Notes under the pieces: model-generated
What the model saw: only the letters and a program-made list of their open reading frames with translations
Databases searched by the model: none
What the model was told of the DNA's origin: nothing
Origin: Myxococcales bacterium
Lineage (GTDB): Bacteria; Myxococcota_A; UBA796; GCA-2862545
Assembly: GCA_019634415.1 (NCBI GenBank)
Contig: JAHQVJ010000169.1
Span: 1 to 52,510 of the forward strand
DNA: 52,510 nt
Direction: 5' to 3'
Shown here: one piece after another, positions 34,147 to 41,986 of the stretch
How positions within the stretch are numbered: the stretch's first letter is position 1
How the letters are laid out: each line of letters opens with the position of its first letter
Made by a program: the position numbers and the translations under genes

Positions 34147-35681
34147 CGCGCCACGATCCCACAGCCGCCGTCGAGGGAGGCGGCTCGCTGCTGGTGGCGA
34201 TGCGCGTGGCAGGTGAGCGCGTGCTGGTGGTGGGTGGCGGTGAGGTGGCCACGGGCCGGGTGGCGCTGTCGCTCGCCGCAGACGCCGACGTGCACGTGGT
34301 GGCCCCGAGCGCCTCGCCCACGCTGCAGGCGCGCGCCCGCTCGGGTGAGATCACCTGGCACCAGCGCCCCTACCGACAGCGCGACCTGCTCGGGGCTGCC
34401 GCCGTGATGGTGGCCATCGACGACGTGGAGCTGTCCGAGCGCATCGCGCGGAGCTGCCGACGGAGGCGCATCGCCGTGAACGTGGCCGACGTGCCCGATC
34501 TGTGCGACTTCTGGTTCACGTCGGTGTGGCGCGACGGCCCCGTGCAGATCGCGGTGTCCACCAACGGACGGGCGCCGGGGCTGGCACGTCGGATCCGGCA
34601 GCGCATCGAGGCCGCCCTTCCCACCGACGTGGGAGCCGCCGCCGAGGGCTTCTCGCGGATCCGAGCGCGGGTGCGCGCGGCTCGGCCTGAGGCCGCGGCC
34701 CTGCAAGCGCGAATGGCGTGGCTCACGCAGCTCGGACGCAGCTGGGGCTGGAGCCGCCTGGCGTCGGTGGACGAGCACGTCGTGGACGCGCTGGTGCAGC
34801 GCTTCACAGCTGGCCAGCCCCCTAAGGAGGCTCCGCCCGTGGCCACAGCCGGACGGATCCGGCTGGTGGGAGCCGGGCCGGGCGACCCCGAGCTGCTCAC
34901 GGTGGCAGCCGGTCGAGCGCTTCGCGAAGCGCACGTGGTGTTCGCCGATCGCCTGGTGCCGGATGCCATCCTGGCGCTGGTGACGGGCGAGCTACGCATC
35001 GTGCGCAAGCGCCACGGAACCGCCGATCGCGTGCAGTCCCGGCTCGACGAACAGGTGCTGCGCGAGGCAGCCGCTGGCCGAGACGTGGTGCGGCTGAAGA
35101 GCGGCGATCCGTTCGTGTTCGGGCGTGGTGAGGAGGAGCTCACGGCGTACCGGGCCCACGGGATCGCAGCCGAGGTGATCCCGGGGATCACGTCCGCGCT
35201 GGCGGCGCCGGCGCTCGCTGGGATCCCGGCCACCCGACGAGGTGCCGCTGACCGGGTGCTGATCGCCACCGCCGCCGGTCAGCGCCACACGCTGCCCGCC
35301 CTCCCCCGATTCGACGCGGACACCACGGTGGTGCTGCTCATGGGCGTGGGGCGCCTGCCCGATCTCCCTCGGCAGCTGGCGGCGGTGGGGTGGCCCGCGG
35401 ACTGGCCTGCCGCCATCGTGGAGCGCGGTGGGCACCCCGATGCGAGGCGCACGACCACCCGCGTCGGGGAGCTGGCTCGTGTGGCGAGGCGCGTGGGGGT
35501 GCGAGCACCGGCGGTGATCGTGCTGGGGCGTGTGGCGACCGCGGCGTATCCTGAGGGCGATGATGGACCTGTCACGAGCGCTGGAGCTGTGGCGGACGTT
35601 TCGCGATCCTCGCCTGGCCCGCGCTATCCGGCGCGCGTCGGCAGCGGAGGACCACGACCCGGTCCCGGGTGGCCCCGCTGA
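34143..35681 (+). CDS. cysG: Siroheme synthase (precorrin-2 dehydrogenase / uroporphyrinogen methylase fusion)
   Basis: A 512-residue CysG-like fusion. Residues 15-230 form the dehydrogenase/ferrochelatase part, with the NAD site VLVVGGGEVATGRVAL and DFWFTSVWRDGPVQIAVSTNG. From about 238, RIRLVGAGPGDPELLTVAAGRAL begins the SAM-dependent uroporphyrinogen III methyltransferase, with KSGDPFVFGRGEEEL and VIPGITSALAAPALAGIP. Together they convert uroporphyrinogen III to siroheme, the cofactor of the preceding reductase. The usual end (APAVIVLGRV) is near residue 470. The last 40 residues are Pro/Gly-rich and overlap the next gene by 122 bp, so the tail is probably overprinted. Confidence 0.92.
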   Translation: MTRHDPTAAVEGGGSLLVAMRVAGERVLVVGGGEVATGRVALSLAADADVHVVAPSASPTLQARARSGEITWHQRPYRQRDLLGAAAVMVAIDDVELSERIARSCRRRRIAVNVADVPDLCDFWFTSVWRDGPVQIAVSTNGRAPGLARRIRQRIEAALPTDVGAAAEGFSRIRARVRAARPEAAALQARMAWLTQLGRSWGWSRLASVDEHVVDALVQRFTAGQPPKEAPPVATAGRIRLVGAGPGDPELLTVAAGRALREAHVVFADRLVPDAILALVTGELRIVRKRHGTADRVQSRLDEQVLREAAAGRDVVRLKSGDPFVFGRGEEELTAYRAHGIAAEVIPGITSALAAPALAGIPATRRGAADRVLIATAAGQRHTLPALPRFDADTTVVLLMGVGRLPDLPRQLAAVGWPADWPAAIVERGGHPDARRTTTRVGELARVARRVGVRAPAVIVLGRVATAAYPEGDDGPVTSAGAVADVSRSSPGPRYPARVGSGGPRPGPGWPR

Positions 35682-37284
35682 CCACGACAGCTGGCTTCGC
35701 CGCGAGGCTCGCGGGGAGCCTGCCGACGTGCCGGCACTGCTGACGTCGCTGCCGGACGGGGAGATGCCCCAGGTCCGGCAGCGCCTCGCGCAGCTGGTCG
35801 CGAGGGGGCCCGATCCCCGGGTGCTGGACGCTGCGGTGGGCTGGCTCGATGACCCTCGCTGCACCTTCTACCTGGGGACCCATCGGTTCTTCGACGACGT
35901 CCAGGCACTCCTCTGCGCCCAGCTACCGTCGACACCGACGGACGACGGGAGGATGGAGCACTGGACGTTTCGGGGTCCCGACACTGACGAGCTGCCCGAG
36001 GCGGTGAGGACGGAGGTGGAGGCATGGTTGTCGTCTCTGCCCATGCCACCGGATGCATCGTCGGACTCGATGGTGATCCGGCTCCTGCAGTCCGTGTACG
36101 ACTCCCCCGATGACGATGGCGCTCGCTCGGTGCTCGCTGATCGATGGCTCGAGCTGGGGGATCCACGCGGAGAGTTCACTGCGCTTCAGCTTGCGCGCCA
36201 CCGGGGCGACGGTCTTGGCTCACAGGCCCCCCTCCCCTGGCGAGAGGCCACGCTACTCCGAGATCATGGCGCCGCGTGGTTCGGGCCGGCGTTCATGGCC
36301 CACCACACCACGTCGAACCACTGGTTCGAGCGAGGATTTCCAGCATTAGCGTGGCTTGACGGTAGCATGTCCGACCTCAGTGCACTGATCGACGAGCCAG
36401 GACTCCGCACCCTGGTGTCGCTCGAGCTCACAGGCGACTTCCCCTTGCCCGAGGTCGCGCGGTTCCTCCGGAGCCCTTCCCTGAGTCATCTGCGGTCACT
36501 GAGGTGGCTGTCCACCTCTGTCTTGCCGGCCATGCTCGAGGCGAGCTGTCGACCCAGACACCTCGGTTTACGAGGACGAGAGGATGCGTCGCACCTGCAG
36601 CTAGCGTCTGTGATCGAGGATCTCGAGGGACTCGAGGATCTCGAGTGGCTGTGGGCAAGCGGTGATCTACCCACCCCTGGCCTGGCGCGAGTGCGCACGA
36701 TCTCAGTCCACGTCTTGGGAGCCCTCCCCAGCTCCGAGCAGATCGACGAGTGGCTCGCACGCCTGCATTCAGACACACAGTGCCTGCAGGTGCTGCCCAT
36801 GGGAGAGGGGGGTCTGTGTCTCGAGCGACTCGATGGCGGCTTCGTGACGCGACCGGCTCGCACCTCGAGCGGGTGCATCGGGCCCGTGCCACTCGACCTC
36901 GCCACGGCATGGCAGGACCGAGGCCTCCCGGAGCCTGGCGACTATCATTTCATCACCCGACAGCGGACACTCCAGCCCCATCAACTCGACGGACTACCCA
37001 GGGCCCCGCTTCGGCTCACGGGCAACGTCGATCCGAACCTCAACCTGCCACCTTGGCCTGCCTTGATCGTGGCCCCTGAAGCGCTCGACTGGGCACTCGA
37101 TCAACCGGTGGAGCAGATCCTGATGGAGGACGAGGCTGCTCGACTGATGTTGCACCGAAACGAGGATCGCTGGGAGGGCGAGGCGCGTCAGCTCACCGTG
37201 GACATGGAGCGCGCCCTGCGGCGAAACAGGTCCCACATCGGCACCCCTCGGCCGATCCGAGAGGGTCCTCTTGCCCTTCCTTAG
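35560..37284 (+). CDS. TIGR02996-type protein
   Basis: A 574-residue protein of unknown function. At about residues 185-215, DGARSVLADRWLELGDPRGEFTALQL is a clear TIGR02996 domain, followed by LRR-like stretches (LRTLVSLELTGDF, LSHLRSLRWLS). The first 100 residues are helical and start MMDLSRALELWRTF. The starting ATG at 35560 has GAGGG nearby; GTG codons further upstream lie deeper in cysG. The 122-bp overlap with cysG is unusually long. Base use in the second half is less GC-extreme, with more A/T third positions, than the neighbouring cys genes. A second member of this family lies at 1597-2994. Confidence 0.8.
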   Translation: MMDLSRALELWRTFRDPRLARAIRRASAAEDHDPVPGGPADHDSWLRREARGEPADVPALLTSLPDGEMPQVRQRLAQLVARGPDPRVLDAAVGWLDDPRCTFYLGTHRFFDDVQALLCAQLPSTPTDDGRMEHWTFRGPDTDELPEAVRTEVEAWLSSLPMPPDASSDSMVIRLLQSVYDSPDDDGARSVLADRWLELGDPRGEFTALQLARHRGDGLGSQAPLPWREATLLRDHGAAWFGPAFMAHHTTSNHWFERGFPALAWLDGSMSDLSALIDEPGLRTLVSLELTGDFPLPEVARFLRSPSLSHLRSLRWLSTSVLPAMLEASCRPRHLGLRGREDASHLQLASVIEDLEGLEDLEWLWASGDLPTPGLARVRTISVHVLGALPSSEQIDEWLARLHSDTQCLQVLPMGEGGLCLERLDGGFVTRPARTSSGCIGPVPLDLATAWQDRGLPEPGDYHFITRQRTLQPHQLDGLPRAPLRLTGNVDPNLNLPPWPALIVAPEALDWALDQPVEQILMEDEAARLMLHRNEDRWEGEARQLTVDMERALRRNRSHIGTPRPIREGPLALP

Positions 37285-37819
37285 GAGGGACTGGCTCGGC
37301 GTCGACTGGGTCGACTGGGCACAGCTGCAGGCCATCCAGGCCGCCATTCGAGCCGAGATCCACAACCCCGGTCACTTGGTTCCAGTCCTGCTGAACCTCG
37401 ATCTCCAGCCCGAACCGATCGACGACAACCGCATGGAGAGAGGTCCACCATCACCGTTGGCGGGGCCACTACGCTCACTCCACCTGGATCCTGCGTCCGA
37501 AGCCCCGCTCCTTGCACGAGAGCTACGGGAGCGCCCTGCCAATCACTGGGCTCGTCGTCACTTGGTCGACGGGCTGGCCGGTCTCGCCAGAGTCCGAAAC
37601 GAGCAGAAGGCAGATGGAGGCGCTGCCTTCGTCGGCCGGCCTGGATGGTTGGTGGTGTGGCTCACCGGGCGCTGGCACTCCCTACTCGTCCTCGATTCGG
37701 CAGTGGAGGCCGACCGGTACTACGCCGAAGGCCCACCACCCGAACAGCCTGACGACAACCCTGTCCTGCGCGCCATGGGGGCCGCCCGCAGTCCGGCTTC
37801 CTTGATCCGCACGAGGTGA
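37271..37819 (+). CDS. Small protein of unknown function
   Basis: A 182-residue protein read from a TTG at 37271, overlapping the upstream stop by 14 bp with GAGGG before it. The composition is normal, with helices (WAQLQAIQAAIRAEIHNPG) and a strand pair (GRPGWLVVWLTGRWHSLLVL). No family was recognised. Tight overlaps upstream and downstream (GTGA) put it in one transcript with the TIGR02996 gene and the short gene after it. Confidence 0.6.
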   Translation: MPFLRRDWLGVDWVDWAQLQAIQAAIRAEIHNPGHLVPVLLNLDLQPEPIDDNRMERGPPSPLAGPLRSLHLDPASEAPLLARELRERPANHWARRHLVDGLAGLARVRNEQKADGGAAFVGRPGWLVVWLTGRWHSLLVLDSAVEADRYYAEGPPPEQPDDNPVLRAMGAARSPASLIRTR

Positions 37820-38052
37820 CCCACCTCGCAATGTGCCTCGACGCCATGGATCTCGAAGCGTTCCCACAAGGCGACCGTTCTCGCCTGGCCGACTTCTGGG
37901 CAGCGTACCGACGAGAACTCGACGCCAGCGGAACAGACGCTCCCGAGACCTTCGACGAAGCCGTCCGCTCCGACATCGACGAGCTATGCACGGCATTCCG
38001 ACGCGCATCCGCCGAGGGCTGGGGGATCCGCGTAGAGTTGGGCTCGTTCTGA
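37816..38052 (+). CDS. Short acidic protein of unknown function
   Basis: A 78-residue protein read from a GTG at 37816 that overlaps the upstream stop (GTGA). It is helical and acidic (LADFWAAYRRELDASGTD, DEAVRSDIDELCTAFRRA). No family was recognised. Coupling makes it a probable partner of the preceding gene. Confidence 0.55.
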   Translation: MTHLAMCLDAMDLEAFPQGDRSRLADFWAAYRRELDASGTDAPETFDEAVRSDIDELCTAFRRASAEGWGIRVELGSF

Positions 38053-38070
38053 GGCGCCACGCGGCACCAA

Positions 38071-38853
38071 CTAGCTGGCGGCGCGGTGCTCCTCGAGATC
38101 CTTCAGCGACATCTGCACCAGCGGATTCCCAGGATGCGAGTCCGACAGCGTGCGCAGCACGCCCATCCCCTCCTCCACCTCGTCCAGCCGCTGTAGCGAC
38201 TCCACCAGCGCCAGACCCGCTCCCAGCGGATCCGGCCGCAGCCGCACCGTGACTTCGTCGGTGATGGGCAGCTCCAGCGCCAGGTCGAATCCCGCCGCGT
38301 TGAAGGCCTGCCCCAGCGCCCCGCGCTCCGAGAAGGCCTGGCGCAGGGCCTGCACGGCCTGCTCCGCCACCTCCTCGGCCTGATCCTCTGCGGCATCGGC
38401 CGGGCCCATCACCTGGGTGCGCAGCAGCAACAGCCCCATGAAGAAGGCCGCATCGGGGTGGTGAGAGAGCTCCGCCAGCACCGCCACCGCCTCCGCCTCG
38501 CGCCCCTCGCCCGCCGCGACACAGGCCTGGGCGAAGGCCTCCTGCTGCTCCGGGGTCAGCGGCGTGACGCTGGGCACGGGCGAGGCCTCGGGCGTCGCCT
38601 CTGCCGGCGAGGCCTCGGCCACCGCCGGCTGCGCCTCGGCCTTCGCCTTGCCCTTCTCCGCCTTCGCACCCTTGAACTTGTGGGTGTAGAACAACCCCGT
38701 GCCGGGCGCACCCACGGTGACTCGGCTACCCGAGGTGCCCATCGTGACACGGGCCCCCTTGGGCCCGATGGACACCGACACCCCCGTCTTGCTCACATTG
38801 AGCACCACACCAGGAAGGATCTTGAACCGACGCCAGAAGCGGACATTTCCCAT
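38071..38853 (-). CDS. DUF4236 domain protein with TPR-like C-terminus
   Basis: A 260-residue protein. Residues 1-58 match DUF4236: FWRRFKILPGVVLNVSKTG, VSVSIGPKGARVTMG, VTVGAPGTGLFYT. An Ala/Glu/Pro/Lys-rich linker follows, then a helical region with tetratricopeptide-like pairs (EQQEAFAQACVAAGEGREAE, VESLQRLDEVEEGMGVLRTL) and the end SHPGNPLVQMSLKDLEEH. DUF4236 has no known function; here it is joined to a likely protein-binding part. The ATG at 38853 faces the MATE gene with under 60 bp between starts. Confidence 0.8.
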   Translation of the reverse strand: MGNVRFWRRFKILPGVVLNVSKTGVSVSIGPKGARVTMGTSGSRVTVGAPGTGLFYTHKFKGAKAEKGKAKAEAQPAVAEASPAEATPEASPVPSVTPLTPEQQEAFAQACVAAGEGREAEAVAVLAELSHHPDAAFFMGLLLLRTQVMGPADAAEDQAEEVAEQAVQALRQAFSERGALGQAFNAAGFDLALELPITDEVTVRLRPDPLGAGLALVESLQRLDEVEEGMGVLRTLSDSHPGNPLVQMSLKDLEEHRAAS

Positions 38854-38880
38854 GCGGAAACGTCTACTGCGCCAGGGGAC

Positions 38881-40209
38881 CTGAAACTGCCCGCCTCACT
38901 CACTCGATCCCACGTGCTGGCGCTGGCCTGGCCCATCGTGCTTGCCCAGACCGCCACTGCGTTCACCGGTGTCGTCGACACGGCCGTGATGGGAAGCGTA
39001 GGCACCAAGACGGATCTCGCCGCCGTGGCCGTCGCCGCGGTCACGTTCTCCTTCGTGTACTGGGGGTTCGGGTTCCTGCGCATGGCCACCACCGGGCAGA
39101 CCGCACAGGCCAGCGGCGCCGGAGACGATCGCGAGGTGCGCGCGGTGCTGATCCGAGCCATGGCGCTCGGAGCCGTCCTCGGGATCGGTCTGCTGGTGGC
39201 CTACCCCGCGATCCGTTGGGTGGCGCTGCAGCTGTTCCAGGCCGAGGCCGACGTGGAGGCGCTGGCCGCTGGCTACATGGATCACCGGATCTGGGGCGCG
39301 CCGGCGGCGCTGACCAGCTACGCGGTGACCGGTTGGCTGCTGGGCACCGGACGCACCCGCGCGCTCCTGGCGTTCCAGATCGTGCTCAACGGAGTGAACG
39401 CAGCCCTGGACTCGCTGTTCGTGGGGGCCTTCCTCTGGGGCCCCGCGGGGATCGGAGCCGGCACGGCCCTGGCGGAGTGGACAGCCCTGGGCTTCGGCTT
39501 GCTGCTGGTGCGCCGCGACCTCCGTGCGCCAGCCCCCCTCCTGGATCCCGATCGGTTGCGGGCCTTGTTCGCCGCCAACCGCGACATCATGATCCGCACC
39601 CTCGCGCTGCTGTTCAGCTTCGCCTGGTTCGTCAACGCGGGCGCGCTGGTGGGCTCGGCGGAGCTGGCGGGCAACCAGGTGCTGCTGCAGTTCGTGGCCG
39701 TGGCGGCCTTCGTGCTCGACGCGTTCGCCTTCGTGGCGGAGAAAGAGGCCGGCGAGGCCGTGGGTGCCGGCGATCGACCCCGCCTGCTGCGCGCCATGCG
39801 GCTGACCACCGAGTTCGCGCTGGTGTCGGGCGCGCTGTTCGTGCTGGCCTTCGCGGCCACCGGGCCGTGGATCCTACACACCTTCGTGGCGGACGAGGCA
39901 GCGCGGGCCACGGCCCTGGCCTATCTGCCCTTCTGCGCCGCGGTCCCCCTGCTCGGCGTGCCCGCCTGGCAGCTCGACGGCCTGTTCCTCGGAGCCACCC
40001 GCGGCCGCGCCATGCGCAACGCCGCTGTGGCCGCGACCGTGCTGTACGTGGCCGCCGATCTGCTGCTGCGCCCCACCTACGGGAACACGGGGGTGTGGCT
40101 CGCCTTGCTGCTCAGCTATGGCTTTCGCGCCGGCGCCCTGGCACTGGGCGTGCCGGCCCTGCTGCGCAGCGTCGACTCCGCTATCCTCACCCCTCGGAGT
40201 CCCCCTTGA
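38881..40209 (+). CDS. MATE-family (DinF-like) efflux transporter
   Basis: About 442 residues with twelve hydrophobic helices. VLALAWPIVLAQTATAFTGVV and DTAVMGSVGTKTDLAAVAVA are the start of a MATE protein, and the second half (AFVLDAFAFVAEKEAGEAVGAGD) has the DinF-type signature. MATE pumps export drugs or metabolites with H+ or Na+. No ATG lies in frame near the start. Candidates are CTG at 38881 or 38887, after AGGGG, or GTG at 38914; 38881 is used here but is uncertain. The stop overlaps the next start (TGATG). Confidence 0.85.
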   Translation: MKLPASLTRSHVLALAWPIVLAQTATAFTGVVDTAVMGSVGTKTDLAAVAVAAVTFSFVYWGFGFLRMATTGQTAQASGAGDDREVRAVLIRAMALGAVLGIGLLVAYPAIRWVALQLFQAEADVEALAAGYMDHRIWGAPAALTSYAVTGWLLGTGRTRALLAFQIVLNGVNAALDSLFVGAFLWGPAGIGAGTALAEWTALGFGLLLVRRDLRAPAPLLDPDRLRALFAANRDIMIRTLALLFSFAWFVNAGALVGSAELAGNQVLLQFVAVAAFVLDAFAFVAEKEAGEAVGAGDRPRLLRAMRLTTEFALVSGALFVLAFAATGPWILHTFVADEAARATALAYLPFCAAVPLLGVPAWQLDGLFLGATRGRAMRNAAVAATVLYVAADLLLRPTYGNTGVWLALLLSYGFRAGALALGVPALLRSVDSAILTPRSPP

Positions 40210-40904
40210 TGGTCACCTTCGCGCTGTGGGCCTGCGTGGGCCCCTCCTCCGATCCGTCGCTGCCCTCGCCACAGGAGCTCGAGGAGGACGTGCCGATGGA
40301 GATCCTGCCCGTGGAGGTGCCCGACCCCACGCCCGAGCTGCTCCTCGCCATCGCCGCGGATCGCAGCCAGGCGTCTTCCCTGGTCGACGTCGCGCGCGGG
40401 TTCGTGGTGGTCGACGTGTTCAACGGCAGCGACGACCCTCGCGCCGACGCCAAGGGTCGCCTGCGGGTGGCCGAGCGCGTGTGCGGAGACCAAGCGGTGG
40501 CACGCGCCACGGAGCTGGCGGAGGAGCTCGCCACCCTCGCCGGCTCCGGACCCGAGGTGTTCCGGTGCGCGGGTGCGGTGTGCACCCACGCGGCCACCGA
40601 CGCGCTACCGCACGCCGGCAGCTACGCGTTCCAGGCACCCGATGGCAAGCAGGTGCTGTCCGTCGTCGTGCGCATGGGCCCGGTGGGCAAGGCAGCGGCC
40701 GTACAGCGTCGGATCGAGGGCTGGGTGGACAACCAGCTACGGCGCCTCGCTAGCGAGTCCTGCCATGCTGTGGGGAACGATGGTGGGGAGGGGCCCGGCG
40801 GGGGGGCCGGGCTCGGGAGCGAGGCGACCCCACCCGACCCGCCGGCCGGCGATCTCGAGGGCGACGTACAGCAAGGCGATCCCCCCGAGCATCAGCGCCG
40901 CTGA
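40209..40904 (+). CDS. Putative lipoprotein
   Basis: A 231-residue protein starting MVTFALWACVGPSSD, with Cys at position 9 as possible lipid anchor. An acidic Pro-rich linker (residues 12-45) precedes a small alpha/beta domain with Cys pairs (RVCGDQAVAR, FRCAGAVCTHAATDA). The last 55 residues are Gly/Pro-rich and lie opposite the end of the convergent DUF4126 gene over 168 bp. They are probably a read-through of an older stop rather than a folded domain. No family recognised. Coupled to the MATE gene by TGATG. Confidence 0.7.
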   Translation: MVTFALWACVGPSSDPSLPSPQELEEDVPMEILPVEVPDPTPELLLAIAADRSQASSLVDVARGFVVVDVFNGSDDPRADAKGRLRVAERVCGDQAVARATELAEELATLAGSGPEVFRCAGAVCTHAATDALPHAGSYAFQAPDGKQVLSVVVRMGPVGKAAAVQRRIEGWVDNQLRRLASESCHAVGNDGGEGPGGGAGLGSEATPPDPPAGDLEGDVQQGDPPEHQRR

Positions 40905-41414
40905 CGGCGCGAACACGCAGGCCACGACCACGGCGAACACGGCCCACACGTCCTCGGCACACGACAGCGCGGCGCCGGCGAGCCCACCCGACACGCGGCT
41001 CGCCCGCATGCGCAGACGCCCCTTGACCACCCCCAGGCCCATGGCCGACAGCCCACCCACCGCCCCACCCAGCAGCAGCGCCGTGGCGAAGGGAAGCTGG
41101 GGCAACACGCTCACTGCCACCAGCGTGCCCATCACGGGCTTGAGGACGAGCCCGATGGCGTCGAAGGTGTGGTCCACTCCGGGGATCTTGTCGGCGCCGA
41201 CCTCGATGGCGAGGAGCGACCCGAACAGGAGAAGCGCCGGCACGGACGCCATCCAGGCGGTGTGATCGGCCAGAGGCATCCAACCGAGCAACCCCAGCGC
41301 GGTGACCGCCAGCGGCGCCAGGAAGGTGCGCAAGCCACAGGTGGCTGCGAGCGTGAGCGCCGTGGCCACTCCCGACACCCACATCGCCGCGTCCAACCAG
41401 ATCTCGACGTTCAC
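40737..41414 (-). CDS. DUF4126 family membrane protein
   Basis: A 225-residue protein with about five hydrophobic helices. LTLAATCGLRTFLAPLAVTALGLLGW and KIPGVDHTFDAIGLVLKPVMGTLVAVSVL match the DUF4126 pattern (GLRTFxxPL and KIPxxD). Family function is unknown. The natural end appears near ALEIAGRRVG. The last 35 residues (Pro/Gly-rich) run antisense to the lipoprotein gene. It is 56 bp downstream of greB on the same strand. Confidence 0.85.
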   Translation of the reverse strand: MNVEIWLDAAMWVSGVATALTLAATCGLRTFLAPLAVTALGLLGWMPLADHTAWMASVPALLLFGSLLAIEVGADKIPGVDHTFDAIGLVLKPVMGTLVAVSVLPQLPFATALLLGGAVGGLSAMGLGVVKGRLRMRASRVSGGLAGAALSCAEDVWAVFAVVVACVFAPSAALMLGGIALLYVALEIAGRRVGWGRLAPEPGPPAGPLPTIVPHSMAGLASEAP

Positions 41415-41470
41415 AGCGCCTCCGCCTTCCTTTCAGCGGAAATGGACGGTGGCTGCCTCGGATTCATTCA

Positions 41471-41986
41471 TCAGCGTGAGAAGTCGAGGTCGTCGGGCAA
41501 GTCGGGAACGGGCTCGTAGCAAACATCGACGATCTCCACCTCGCGAACCCCGCCCGGCGCTCGAACCCGGGCCGCATCCCCTGCCTCCTTGCCCATCAGG
41601 GCCTGTGCGAGGGGCGAGCGCCACGACACGATGCCGGCGTCCACGTCCACCTCGTCTTCGCCGTAGATGCGCCACGTCTTCTGGTGGCCGTCCTCGTCCT
41701 CCACCACCACGGTGGCCCCGAACCGCACCACATCGCCTCCGAGGGTGCTGGGGTCCACCATGCGGGCCTTCCGCAGCCGGCTCACCAGGTAGCCGCGGCG
41801 CCGATCGATCTCACGCAGCCGCTTCTTGCCGTAGATGTACTCGGCGTTCTCGCTGCGGTCCCCCAGCGACGCGGCATAGGACACCTCGGCCACCACCTTG
41901 GGGCGCTCCTCGTGGTCGAGCCACGACAGCTCTCGACGCATGCGCTCGAGACCCATGGGCGTGATGTAGTTGGGCGGTCCCGACAC
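41471..41986 (-). CDS. greB: GreA/GreB-type transcription elongation factor
   Basis: A 171-residue Gre factor. The N-terminal coiled coil holds ERMRRELSWLDHEERPKV and ASLGDRSENAEYIYGKKRLREID, with the acidic GDRSENAEY tip that reaches the polymerase active site and triggers RNA cleavage. The C-terminal FKBP-like part includes YGEDEVDVDAGIVSWRSPLAQALMG. The YGKKRLREIDRR helix favours GreB over GreA. It rescues backtracked RNA polymerase. The GTG start at 41986 directly follows the stop of the FG-GAP gene, so it is probably co-transcribed with it. Confidence 0.93.
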   Translation of the reverse strand: MSGPPNYITPMGLERMRRELSWLDHEERPKVVAEVSYAASLGDRSENAEYIYGKKRLREIDRRRGYLVSRLRKARMVDPSTLGGDVVRFGATVVVEDEDGHQKTWRIYGEDEVDVDAGIVSWRSPLAQALMGKEAGDAARVRAPGGVREVEIVDVCYEPVPDLPDDLDFSR

